From Thiobacillus thioparus DSM 505 (GTDB lineage: Bacteria > Pseudomonadota > Gammaproteobacteria > Burkholderiales > Thiobacillaceae), in contig NZ_KB891316.1 of assembly GCF_000373385.1 (NCBI RefSeq), positions 558,001-622,000 on the forward strand: a stretch of 64,000 nucleotides of DNA, given 5' to 3'. The notes beneath the pieces were generated by a model, which was given only the letters and a program-made list of their open reading frames with translations, was not told the origin of the DNA and ran no database searches. Position numbers and translations under genes: made by a program. Positions 56,519 through 64,000 of this stretch are shown one piece after another (the stretch's first letter is position 1; each line of letters opens with the position of its first letter).

Positions 56519-58711
56519 TTGTCCACCTTGCCCGGCTTTACGCTCGTTGTACTGTTGCTGACTGCCGGTTCTGCGGTGGCGGACGGGCTCGTGCTGAAGA
56601 AGGACGTCGAACTGAAAGGCTCGACGGCGGCGGGCAAGGAAGGGCCGCTGTTCCTCACTGCGGACAAGATCGAATCGACCGCCCCCGGTGTCATCGAGGC
56701 CAGCGGCAAGGTGGCAGCCCGCCAGGCCGGGCTGAATTTCTTCGCCGACTGGCTGCGCTACGACACCACGCAGAATCGGGTGGAGGCACGCGGCCGGGTT
56801 CGTCTGGAACAGCCCGCGCTGCTGGTGGATGGCGATGCGCTCAAACTCGACCTGGACGACTATAGTGGCGAACTCGCCCAGCCGGTCTACCATTTGGTCG
56901 CGCAGAATGGCCGAGGCGACGCCAGCCACATCGACTTCGTCGACAAGGAACACTACAAGCTGCAGGAGGCCACCTACACGACCTGCCCGGTGGACAACGA
57001 CGACTGGTTTCTCGAGGTGGACGACCTCGACATCGACAAGAGCCGCAATGTGGGAACGGCACGCAACGCCTCGCTCCATTTCCTCGGCGTACCGATCCTG
57101 TATACGCCCTGGATGGATTTCCCGCTCAACGACGTGCGCAAGAGCGGCGTGCTCGCCCCCACCTTCGGCACCACCCAGCGCAGCGGCGTCGACTTCCTGG
57201 TGCCCTACTACCTCAACCTCGCACCCAACTATGATGCCACGCTGTATCCGCGCCTGCTGTCCAAGCGTGGTGTGCAGCTGGGCGGCGAATTCCGCTATCT
57301 ACTGAACGACGTCCATGGCGTGAACCGCCTGGAGTACCTGCCCAACGACAACGTCGCAGGCCGTTCGCGCTGGAGCGCCGCGCTGAACAACATCTACCGC
57401 CTGAACGACACGACCGAGGCCGGCATGCTGTTCAACCGCGTGTCGGACAACGATTATTTCCGCGACCTGTCCAACCTGCTGGCCGTCACCTCGCTCACCC
57501 AGCTCAACCGCGAATTCTGGGTGAGCACCCAGCACGCCAACTGGAGTGCGGACATTCGCGCGCAAAGCTACCAGACCCTGCAGGACTCCACCTCCGCCAC
57601 GCCCATTCTCGAACCTTACGCACGGCTGCCGCAGGCGCGCCTGGGCATCTCGAAAACGTTCGAGAACGGGCTGGAATTCAAGATGGACAGCGAAGCCACC
57701 CATTTCGCCCATCCCACCATGGTCGAAGGCACGCGGGTGCTGGCCTATCCGACGCTGCGCCTGCCGCTCACCAACTCGTTCGGGTTCCTCACGCCGCAGA
57801 TCGGCTGGCACAGCACCTACTATGCGCTGGACGATCGCGCGCCGGTGCAACACATCAGCCGCAGCCTGCCCATCTTCAGCCTCGACAGCGGCGTGACCTT
57901 CGAGCGTCCGTTCCATTTTGCCAGCCAGGATTACACGCAGACGCTGGAACCACGCGCCTACTACGTCTACGCGCCCTATCGCGATCAGTCGGCGATTCCG
58001 GTATTCGATACCGCGCTGCTGGATTTCAGCTACGCGCAGATGTTCACCGAGAATCAGTTCATCGGCGGCGACCGCATCAACGACGCCAACCAGCTGACGG
58101 TTGCCGTCACCAGCCGGTTCACCGAGGCGACCAGCGGGCTGGAGCGGCTGCAGGTCACCCTCGGCCAGCGCTATTATTTCGGCACGCAGCAGGTCACGCT
58201 GCCCGGCATCGCGCCGCGCAGCAGCAATGCCACCGACCTGCTGGCCGCGATCAGCGGGCAGGTCACACGCAACTGGCGCATCGACACGGCATGGCAGTTC
58301 GACACCCAGAACGGCACCACCATCCGCCAGAACCTCGGTGCGTCCTACCGGCCCAGCCCCGGCCGCGTGATAAATCTGGGTTACCGCTTCATCGATCAGA
58401 CCACGGAACAGGTCGACCTGTCCGCGCAGTGGCCGCTCGCCCAGCGCTGGTACGGCATGGTCCGCTACAACTATTCCTTCAAGGACAACAAGCTGGTCGA
58501 AGGCCTGGCCGGGTTTGAATACAATGGCGGATGCTGGGCGCTGCGCGCGGTACTGCAACGACTGGCAACCAAGGAAAACCAGTCCACCGATGCGTTGTTC
58601 TTCCAGCTGGAGTTGAACGGAATGGGGCGCATCGGCTCCAATCCTCTCGACGTTTTGAAACATAGTGTTCCCGGATACAGGCCTAGCAATGAAATTATTC
58701 AAACGCCCTGA
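56519..58711 (+). CDS. lptD: LPS-assembly outer-membrane protein LptD
   Basis: About 730 residues. Exported (core FTLVVLLLTAGSAVA), then an OstA/LptA-like jellyroll (25-150; LKLDLDDYSGELAQPVYHLV), then a large beta-barrel with lipopolysaccharide-assembly segments (LGVPILYTPWMDFPLND; KSGVLAPTFGTTQRSGVDF). It forms the LptDE translocon that places LPS in the outer leaflet. Cys occur at TTCPVD and GGCWAL. The start is uncertain: no ATG gives a normal signal peptide; TTG at 56519 fits best, while an ATG at 56396 would lie inside amgK. It overlaps surA by 23 bp. Confidence 0.9.
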   Translation: MSTLPGFTLVVLLLTAGSAVADGLVLKKDVELKGSTAAGKEGPLFLTADKIESTAPGVIEASGKVAARQAGLNFFADWLRYDTTQNRVEARGRVRLEQPALLVDGDALKLDLDDYSGELAQPVYHLVAQNGRGDASHIDFVDKEHYKLQEATYTTCPVDNDDWFLEVDDLDIDKSRNVGTARNASLHFLGVPILYTPWMDFPLNDVRKSGVLAPTFGTTQRSGVDFLVPYYLNLAPNYDATLYPRLLSKRGVQLGGEFRYLLNDVHGVNRLEYLPNDNVAGRSRWSAALNNIYRLNDTTEAGMLFNRVSDNDYFRDLSNLLAVTSLTQLNREFWVSTQHANWSADIRAQSYQTLQDSTSATPILEPYARLPQARLGISKTFENGLEFKMDSEATHFAHPTMVEGTRVLAYPTLRLPLTNSFGFLTPQIGWHSTYYALDDRAPVQHISRSLPIFSLDSGVTFERPFHFASQDYTQTLEPRAYYVYAPYRDQSAIPVFDTALLDFSYAQMFTENQFIGGDRINDANQLTVAVTSRFTEATSGLERLQVTLGQRYYFGTQQVTLPGIAPRSSNATDLLAAISGQVTRNWRIDTAWQFDTQNGTTIRQNLGASYRPSPGRVINLGYRFIDQTTEQVDLSAQWPLAQRWYGMVRYNYSFKDNKLVEGLAGFEYNGGCWALRAVLQRLATKENQSTDALFFQLELNGMGRIGSNPLDVLKHSVPGYRPSNEIIQTP

Positions 58712-59999
58712 ATGGCGCCGCCCGCACTGGGTCCTGGCGCTGCTGATCGCCGTGTCGGTCCTGTCGCCGGCTCACGCAGCCGTACAGGAACTCGACCACA
58801 TCGTCGCCGTCGTCAACGACGAGGTCATCACGCGCCAGGAACTCACCCGGCGCTACGACGAGGTCGTGCGCAATCTGTCGCGGCAAAACACGCCGCTGCC
58901 GCCGCGCGATGTGCTGGAAAAACAGCTGCTCGAACGCATGGTGACCGAGCTTGCGCTACAGCAACACGCCCGCGCCACCGGCATTCGGGTCGACCCGACG
59001 CAGGTTGAGCATGCCCTGCAGCGCATCGCCGCCCAGAACAAGCTCGACATGGCCGGGTTGCAGGCCGCGCTTGAGAAGGACGGCCAAAGCCTCGACAGCA
59101 TGCGCAACACCATCCGCAACGAGCTCCTGATTGCCCGCGCGCGTGAACGCGACGTCGACAACCGCATCTCCGTCAGCGACGCCGAAATCGAAGGCTACCT
59201 GCAGACGCAGGCCCAGCAAGGCGTGGAAACCGAATACAACTTCGCCCACATTCTGGTCACCGTGCCGGAAAACGCCTCACCCGAACAGATCCAGGCACGC
59301 CATGCGCGTGCCGAGGACATCGTCGCCCAGCTTGCCAAGGGTGCCGATTTTGCCCAGTTGTCGGCCAGTTATTCCGACGCCTCCAATGCGCTGCAGGGCG
59401 GCGAATTCGGCTGGCGCGCCAGCGGCAAGATTCCGACCCTGTTCGCCGATGCGCTGAAATCGATGCAGCCGGGCCAGATCAGTCCGATCCTGAGGAGCAG
59501 CAACGGTTTTCACATCCTCAAGCTCATCGACAAGCGCGGGCTCGATGCCACGCTCACTGTGATGCAGACGCACGCGCGCCACATCCTCATCAAGACCAAC
59601 GAACTCACCTCGGAAGCCGACGCCCGCAACCGCCTGCTGCAACTCAAGGAACGCATCGAGAACGGTGCGAAATTCGAAGACATGGCGCGCCTGCAATCCG
59701 AGGATGCCAGTGCTTCCAAAGGCGGCGATCTCGGCTGGATCAATCCGGGCGACACCGTCCCCGAATTCGAGAAGGCCATGAATGTGCTGAAGCCCGGCCA
59801 GATCAGCGACCCCGTTCAGAGCCCCTTCGGCTGGCACCTGATCCAGGTGCTGGAGCGCCGCAACCAGGATGTCACGCAGGAACGCCAGAAGCTGCTGGCG
59901 CGCCAGGCCATCCGCGAACGCAAGGGTGATGAGGCCTTCCAGGACTGGGTGCGCCAGATCCGCGACGCGGCCTATGTCGAAATCCGCCCGATCGACTGA
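58689..59999 (+). CDS. surA: Periplasmic chaperone SurA
   Basis: A 436-residue peptidyl-prolyl isomerase and chaperone for outer-membrane proteins, including LptD. Signal peptide (ending PAHA), N-terminal chaperone domain (VQELDHIVAVVNDEVITRQE), then two parvulin domains (about 170-270, NFAHILVTVPENASPEQ; about 280-385, THARHILIKTNELTSEADAR), and a C-terminal helix. The start ATG at 58689 overlaps the lptD end. The lptD-surA-pdxA-rsmA order is conserved in Proteobacteria. Confidence 0.95.
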   Translation: MKLFKRPEWRRPHWVLALLIAVSVLSPAHAAVQELDHIVAVVNDEVITRQELTRRYDEVVRNLSRQNTPLPPRDVLEKQLLERMVTELALQQHARATGIRVDPTQVEHALQRIAAQNKLDMAGLQAALEKDGQSLDSMRNTIRNELLIARARERDVDNRISVSDAEIEGYLQTQAQQGVETEYNFAHILVTVPENASPEQIQARHARAEDIVAQLAKGADFAQLSASYSDASNALQGGEFGWRASGKIPTLFADALKSMQPGQISPILRSSNGFHILKLIDKRGLDATLTVMQTHARHILIKTNELTSEADARNRLLQLKERIENGAKFEDMARLQSEDASASKGGDLGWINPGDTVPEFEKAMNVLKPGQISDPVQSPFGWHLIQVLERRNQDVTQERQKLLARQAIRERKGDEAFQDWVRQIRDAAYVEIRPID

Positions 60000-60021
60000 C
60001 CGACCCGGATTACGCGAAGCC

Positions 60022-60999
60022 GTGGATTTACCCCACCTCGCCCTGACGGCAGGCGAACCCGCGGGAATCGGGCCCGACCTGTGCATCGCCCTGTCGCAAC
60101 ACGCCCTGCCATGCCGGCTGTCGGTCGTCGGCGACGTCGAGGTGCTGCGCGCCAGGGCGACCCGGCTCGGCATCGCGGTCGACTTCAGCTGCGGCGACAC
60201 TGCGCCGGTGCACCAGCCTGGCTGGCTGCATGTGCGCCACATCCCTGTGGCCGCCCCCGTTACGGCAGGCACGCTCGACACCCGCAACAGCGCCCATGTA
60301 CTGGCCCTGCTCGACGCCGCTCTCGCAGGCTGCCTAGACGGATCATTTCACGCCGTCGTCACGGCACCGGTGCACAAGGGCATCATCAACGATGCCGGCT
60401 TCGCCTTCACCGGCCACACCGAATACCTGGCCGACCACAGCGGCACGCACCGGGTCGTCATGATGCTCGCCGGCGGCGGCCTGCGCGTCGCACTCGCCAC
60501 CACCCATCTGCCCTTGCGCGCCGTCGCCGACGCCATCACGCCCGACCTGCTCGTCGAGGTGATCCGCATCCTGCATGCCGACCTGCAAAGCAAGTTCGGC
60601 ATCGCCCGGCCGCGCATCGCCGTCGCCGGCCTCAATCCCCACGCCGGTGAATCCGGCCATCTGGGGCATGAAGAGATCGACGTCATCGAACCTGTGCTCG
60701 ACCGCCTGCGCAGCGAAGGCCTGGACCTCGTCGGCCCGCAGCCTGCCGACACCCTTTTCTCGCGCATTCGCCACGAGCCCTGCGACGCCGTACTGGCGAT
60801 GTATCACGACCAGGGGCTGCCGGTGCTCAAGTACGCCAGTTTTGGCGCCGGCGTGAACGTAACACTCGGGTTACCGTTCATCCGCACTTCGGTCGACCAC
60901 GGCACGGCACTCGACCTCGCCGGCAGCGGGCGCGCGGAAGTCGGCAGCCTGATCGCCGCGATTGAAATGGCGCTGGAGATGGTGAACAGTGAACGGTAA
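60022..60999 (+). CDS. pdxA: 4-hydroxythreonine-4-phosphate dehydrogenase PdxA
   Basis: A 325-residue NAD-dependent enzyme of pyridoxal phosphate synthesis. Motifs: LALTAGEPAGIGPDLC, VTAPVHKGIINDAG with GHTEYLADH (metal His), NPHAGESGHLGHEE (second metal His), and AMYHDQGLPVLKYASFG (third). I chose the GTG at 60022 (VDLPHLALTAGEP). The last four codons and stop lie in an inverted repeat, so its C-terminus (SER) is repeat-derived. Confidence 0.95.
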   Translation: MDLPHLALTAGEPAGIGPDLCIALSQHALPCRLSVVGDVEVLRARATRLGIAVDFSCGDTAPVHQPGWLHVRHIPVAAPVTAGTLDTRNSAHVLALLDAALAGCLDGSFHAVVTAPVHKGIINDAGFAFTGHTEYLADHSGTHRVVMMLAGGGLRVALATTHLPLRAVADAITPDLLVEVIRILHADLQSKFGIARPRIAVAGLNPHAGESGHLGHEEIDVIEPVLDRLRSEGLDLVGPQPADTLFSRIRHEPCDAVLAMYHDQGLPVLKYASFGAGVNVTLGLPFIRTSVDHGTALDLAGSGRAEVGSLIAAIEMALEMVNSER

Positions 61000-61058
61000 G
61001 CCGTGAGCGGATAAAACACCCCTCGTTCCACACTCACCACTCACCGCTTACCGTTCAC
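60989..61058. repeat. Inverted repeat of the GTGA-rich intergenic family, copy 1
   Basis: GTGAACGGTAAGCCGTGAG (60989-61007) and CTCACCGCTTACCGTTCAC (61040-61058) pair with one mismatch over 19 bp, enclosing 32 bp. The left arm contains the pdxA stop codon; the right arm ends 4 bp before the rsmA ATG. A related element is at 63292-63340. A possible hairpin terminator or mobile repeat. Confidence 0.8.
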
Positions 61059-61062
61059 CGCC

Positions 61063-61836
61063 ATGCACACGCCCCGCAAACGCTTCGGCCAGAACTTCCT
61101 CATCGACGACGGCATCATCCACGCCATCGTCAACGCCATCCATCCGCAACCGACCGACATCGTCGTCGAGATCGGCCCCGGCCTCGGCGCGCTCACCCAG
61201 CCGCTGCTCGAACGCCTGCCGCACCTCCATGCCGTCGAACTCGACCGCGACATCGTCGCGCGCCTGCAAAGACGATGGCCGGCCGAGCGACTCACCGTAC
61301 ACAGTTGCGATGCGCTGAAGTTCGATTTTGCGCAGCTGGGCCACGACCTGCGCATCGTCGGCAACCTGCCGTACAACATTTCCACGCCGCTGCTGTTCCA
61401 CCTGATGGATTTCGCCGCGCACATCCGTGACATGACCTTCATGCTGCAGAAGGAAGTCGTCGAACGCATGGTCGCCGCGCCGTCCACTCCCGACTTCGGA
61501 CGGCTATCGATCATGTTGCAGCGCCGTTTCCATCTCGAATGGCTGCTCGACGTTCCGCCCACTGCCTTCGACCCGCCGCCCAAGGTCGACTCCGCCGTGG
61601 TCCGGCTGATCCCCAAGACGCCGACTGAGATCGTCTCGCTCGACGAGGCGCTGTTTTCGCGTGTCGTCGCCACCGCGTTCTCGCAACGCCGGAAAACGCT
61701 CAGGAACACGCTCGGCAACCTGGTGAAGCCGGAAGACTTCACTACGCTCGGCATCGATGCGGGACTGCGCGCCGAAGCGCTGGCCGTGGCCGACTATGAG
61801 GCCCTCACCCTGCACCTGGCCAAGCGGTCCGATTGA
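61063..61836 (+). CDS. rsmA: 16S rRNA dimethyladenosine transferase RsmA (KsgA)
   Basis: A 257-residue SAM enzyme dimethylating two adenines near the 3' end of 16S rRNA. N-terminal KRFGQNFLIDDGIIHAIVNA, SAM site EIGPGLGALTQPLL, catalytic NLPYNIST and the late YDPPP-like segment AFDPPPKVDSAVVRL are intact. It follows pdxA by 63 bp with the repeat between. No strong ribosome-binding site; the repeat arm lies directly in front of the start. Confidence 0.95.
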   Translation: MHTPRKRFGQNFLIDDGIIHAIVNAIHPQPTDIVVEIGPGLGALTQPLLERLPHLHAVELDRDIVARLQRRWPAERLTVHSCDALKFDFAQLGHDLRIVGNLPYNISTPLLFHLMDFAAHIRDMTFMLQKEVVERMVAAPSTPDFGRLSIMLQRRFHLEWLLDVPPTAFDPPPKVDSAVVRLIPKTPTEIVSLDEALFSRVVATAFSQRRKTLRNTLGNLVKPEDFTTLGIDAGLRAEALAVADYEALTLHLAKRSD

Positions 61837-61991
61837 ACACACCTGCCCATGACGGCGTCGAACCCTGTGGGAGACAAGCGCGTTCCGTCAGGGATCCCAT
61901 GACTATTGGCGCCGGAACCACCTTGCGCATCGCGTCTCGAATGAGGACGCCGCATCACGCTTCAGTTTCAACCTGCCTGAAAGGAATTCCC

Positions 61992-62669
61992 ATGCACAAG
62001 CCATACATCGTCTTCCCCCTACTGTCCGCCTTGCTGCTTTCCGCCTGTGCGACCAACGATCTGGGCGAACCGCGCGATCTGAACAAGACCCAGACGGGGG
62101 CGATCATCGGCACGGTCAGCGGCGCCGCGCTCGGCGCGATCATCAACCACAGGAACCGTGGCAAGGGCGCGTTGATCGGCGCGGTCGGCGGCGGCCTGAC
62201 GGGCGCAGGCGTCGGTTACTACATGGACCAGCAGGCCAAGGACTTGCAGAAGCAGTTGCAGCCGGAAATCCAGCGTGGCGACATCAGCGTGGAGAAACGC
62301 CCAGGAGACAACGCCCTTCTGGTCAGCATGACGTCCAACACCGGTTTCGATACCAACTCCACCGTCCTGAAGCCGGGCTATCTCCCGACGCTGAACAAGA
62401 TCGCCCATGTACTGAATCAATACGGCAAGACCACGGTGACCGTGGTCGGCCATACCGACAGCGTGGGCACGCACACATACAATCAGGCCTTGTCCGAACG
62501 GCGCGCGCAGTCGGTGCTGGATTACTTCGCCAGCCAGAACGTCAATCCGCTGCGTCTGGAGTCCTACGGCAAAGGCGAAACGGAACCGCGCGCGGATAAC
62601 GTCACCGAAGCCGGTCGCCAGTTGAATCGCCGGGTCGAATTATGGATCCTCCCGGTGGTCGCCAATTGA
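61992..62669 (+). CDS. OmpA-family lipoprotein with glycine-zipper domain (YiaD-like)
   Basis: A 225-residue outer-membrane lipoprotein. Lipobox LLSAC, glycine-zipper segment (TGAIIGTVSGAALGAIINH; GALIGAVGGGLTGAGVGYY), then the OmpA C-terminal peptidoglycan-binding domain (VVGHTDSVGTHTYNQALSER, then NRRVELWI at the end). It would anchor the outer membrane to the wall. The ATG at 61992 follows AAGGAA; the longer frame from 61833 would lack a usable lipobox. Confidence 0.9.
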   Translation: MHKPYIVFPLLSALLLSACATNDLGEPRDLNKTQTGAIIGTVSGAALGAIINHRNRGKGALIGAVGGGLTGAGVGYYMDQQAKDLQKQLQPEIQRGDISVEKRPGDNALLVSMTSNTGFDTNSTVLKPGYLPTLNKIAHVLNQYGKTTVTVVGHTDSVGTHTYNQALSERRAQSVLDYFASQNVNPLRLESYGKGETEPRADNVTEAGRQLNRRVELWILPVVAN

Positions 62670-62695
62670 ATCCGCACCCTGTCCAGGCGCCCGCT

Positions 62696-63295
62696 ATGAT
62701 CGACCACTCCGCACGCTTCAATCAGGCCTTAGCCCTGTTCGACATGGCCAATGCGGAAGACCCCAACCTGGACGAAGGCCAGCCCAAGGAACTGCTCTAC
62801 GGCCGCCGCATGTCGGAGATGATCGGCCGCTTTGCGCCGGACGCATCAGAGGCGGCGCAGCTGGCGGTCCGCGCCCAGCACATCCGTCGCTGGACGGTGC
62901 CGCGCAGCAGTTACCCGATGACCAAAGTAGGCTACCACGCGTGGCGCACCGGCCTCTACACCTTCCACGCCAATACCGCCGGCGAGCTGATGCGCCTGGC
63001 CGGCTATGACGACGCGATGATCGAACACGTCAAGAAAGCAGTGAGCAAGCGCGGCATCAAGGTCAATCCGGACTCGCAACTGCTGGAGGACATCGCCAAT
63101 CTGGTGTTCATCGAGCACTACATGCTGGCGTTTGCCCAGAGCAAACCCGATTACGACGAGGCGAAATGGCTGGAGATCATCCGCCGCACCTGGGGCAAGA
63201 TGTCAAAAGACGCGCAGGCCTTTGCCCTGTCCGGCAAGATTCAGCTGCCCGAGCCGCTCGTGCCGCTGATCACCAAGGCAATTGCCGGGGCGTGA
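62696..63295 (+). CDS. DUF4202 domain protein
   Basis: A 199-residue cytoplasmic, mostly helical protein of the DUF4202 family, unknown function. Conserved-looking segments: ARFNQALALFDMANAEDPN, ELLYGRRMSEMI, RAQHIRRWTVPRSSYPM and LLEDIANLVFIEHYMLAFA. It contains His/Asp pairs (AQHIRRW; DIANLVFIEHY) reminiscent of HD-type metal sites, but I cannot confirm that. Its TGA stop is the first part of an inverted repeat shared with the gloA stop. Confidence 0.8.
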   Translation: MIDHSARFNQALALFDMANAEDPNLDEGQPKELLYGRRMSEMIGRFAPDASEAAQLAVRAQHIRRWTVPRSSYPMTKVGYHAWRTGLYTFHANTAGELMRLAGYDDAMIEHVKKAVSKRGIKVNPDSQLLEDIANLVFIEHYMLAFAQSKPDYDEAKWLEIIRRTWGKMSKDAQAFALSGKIQLPEPLVPLITKAIAGA

Positions 63296-63340
63296 GTGGT
63301 AAGTGGTGAGTGGCAAATGCTACTCGTCACTTACCACTTA
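63292..63340. repeat. Inverted repeat of the GTGA-rich intergenic family, copy 2
   Basis: AGTGGTAAGTGGTGAGTGGCA (63295-63315) pairs with 63318-63338 with three mismatches over 21 bp around an AA loop. It is close to copy 1 in sequence style. It carries the stop of the DUF4202 gene on the left and the gloA TAA on the right (63338-63340), so it forms a two-way boundary between convergent genes. Confidence 0.8.
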
Positions 63341-63742
63341 CTCCTTGTTCCATCCCGCCGTGCCCTTCTGGATGAACTCGATCGGGTAGCCGTCCGGATC
63401 CTCGATGAAGGCAATGACCGTCGTGCCGTGTGACATCGGACCGGCCGGGCGCAGCACCTTGCCGCCCTTCGCGGCGGCAGCGTCGCATGCGGCGTGGGCG
63501 TCGTCGACCTCGATGGCGATATGGCCGTAGCCGCTGCCCACCTCGTACGTGCCGACGCCCCAGTTGTAGGTCAGTTCAAGCACGGCTGACCTGTCCTCGC
63601 TGTCGTAGCCGACGAAGGCCAGGGTGAACTTGCCGCCCGGGTAATCCTTGCGGCGCAGCAGTTTCATGCCGAGGACGTTCGTGTAGAAATCGATCGAGCG
63701 GTCGAGATCGCCCACTCGCAACATGGTATGAAGGATTCGCAT
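63338..63742 (-). CDS. gloA: Lactoylglutathione lyase GloA (glyoxalase I)
   Basis: A 134-residue enzyme converting the methylglyoxal-glutathione adduct to S-lactoylglutathione. Metal-type ligands H5 (RILHTMLRV), E56 (VLELTYNWG), the His in [11 protein letters not shown] and the Glu in YPIEFIQ fit the Ni-type form. The [22 protein letters not shown] region reads [18 protein letters not shown]. The length is typical. Its stop lies in the inverted repeat. Confidence 0.95.
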   Translation of the reverse strand: MRILHTMLRVGDLDRSIDFYTNVLGMKLLRRKDYPGGKFTLAFVGYDSEDRSAVLELTYNWGVGTYEVGSGYGHIAIEVDDAHAACDAAAAKGGKVLRPAGPMSHGTTVIAFIEDPDGYPIEFIQKGTAGWNKE

Positions 63743-63763
63743 GATGATTACACCTGGCTGGTG

Positions 63764-64000
63764 TTATACAAGAAACAGGGAGTTGCCCATTGTGCGCAAC
63801 TCGGCGCGCCTTGCCAATGCATCGGGACACAGCTCGGCAACCACCGCCCAGAAACGCGGCGAATGATCGAGATGGACGAGATGGGCCAGCTCGTGCGCGG
63901 CAACGTAGTCGATGAGCGCAAGCGGCGCCTGCACCAGCCGCCAATTGAGACGGATATGGCCGCGCCGGGTGCAGCTGCCCCATTGCGTCTGCGCGTCGGA
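63764..64000 (-). CDS. YgjP-like metallopeptidase, C-terminal fragment
   Basis: The last 79 codons of a gene that enters from the right edge. The zinc motif HELAH is in YVAAHELAHLVHLDHSPRFW, with a third ligand likely the His in LDHSPRF, as in the YgjP/WLM (DUF45) family. The preceding WGSCTRRGHIRLNWRLV is the usual lead-in. The function of this family is unclear. The stop is 22 bp before the gloA start, on the same strand. Confidence 0.85.
   Translation of the reverse strand, partial: SDAQTQWGSCTRRGHIRLNWRLVQAPLALIDYVAAHELAHLVHLDHSPRFWAVVAELCPDALARRAELRTMGNSLFLV

Overview
The window is high-GC DNA (about 60-65 % by eye) with the gene repertoire of a betaproteobacterium. The lptD-surA-pdxA-rsmA cluster, the amgK-murU pair, two linked UbiH-type hydroxylases, metE/metR, DsbC and an OxyR with both redox cysteines all fit. 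A persulfide dioxygenase operon, four rhodanese-like modules and a DsrC-family protein point to a sulfur-oxidising lineage such as the Thiobacillaceae. That taxonomic guess is inference. I saw no rRNA, tRNA, CRISPR array or complete insertion sequence.

Layout. 1-3582: signalling (a partial PAS protein, a PAS-GGDEF cyclase), an orphan DRE-TIM-type enzyme and a small heat-shock protein. 3654-7564: a minus-strand sulfur operon with an ArsR-rhodanese fusion regulator, persulfide dioxygenase, MFS transporter, periplasmic rhodanese and methyltransferase. 7809-13467: the least familiar block. An Fnr-like regulator is followed by a promoter with an FNR-type box, a three-barrel outer-membrane protein and three secreted proteins of unknown function. 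13577-14480: a QueD homologue and a rhodanese-like lipoprotein lacking the catalytic Cys. 14635-24273: a metal-resistance block with cusF, cusA, cusB (carrying a CusF domain), cusC and a Cys/Met/His protein, then merA, merP, merT and divergent merR with its operator. 24288-31878: a rubrerythrin/rubredoxin/reductase operon and an RND tripartite efflux operon. 32131-40129: a PhoX-like protein, metE/metR and a molybdate-uptake cluster with a ModE-like regulator and palindromic operator. 40143-47211: DUF202 protein, OxyR, ClC channel, KatG, a decayed stretch with gene remnants, and a ferritin-like protein. 47232-49771: HPP membrane protein, DsrC-like protein, LysR regulator and a lipoprotein. 49794-64000: housekeeping genes for disulfide isomerisation, ubiquinone synthesis, cell-wall recycling, LPS export, outer-membrane folding, vitamin B6 and rRNA methylation, ending in a truncated metallopeptidase gene.

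The most interesting signals are four. (1) The Fnr-like regulator, FNR-box promoter, triple-barrel protein and secreted Lys/Gly- and His-rich proteins look like one undescribed envelope system. (2) A nearly identical promoter element lies upstream of both the rubrerythrin operon and the DsrC-like gene, with a related element between the ClC and katG genes, suggesting a small sulfur/peroxide regulon, perhaps under the LysR protein at 48502. (3) Paired inverted repeats of one family sit exactly on stop codons at 60989-61058 and 63292-63340. (4) Gene remnants follow katG.
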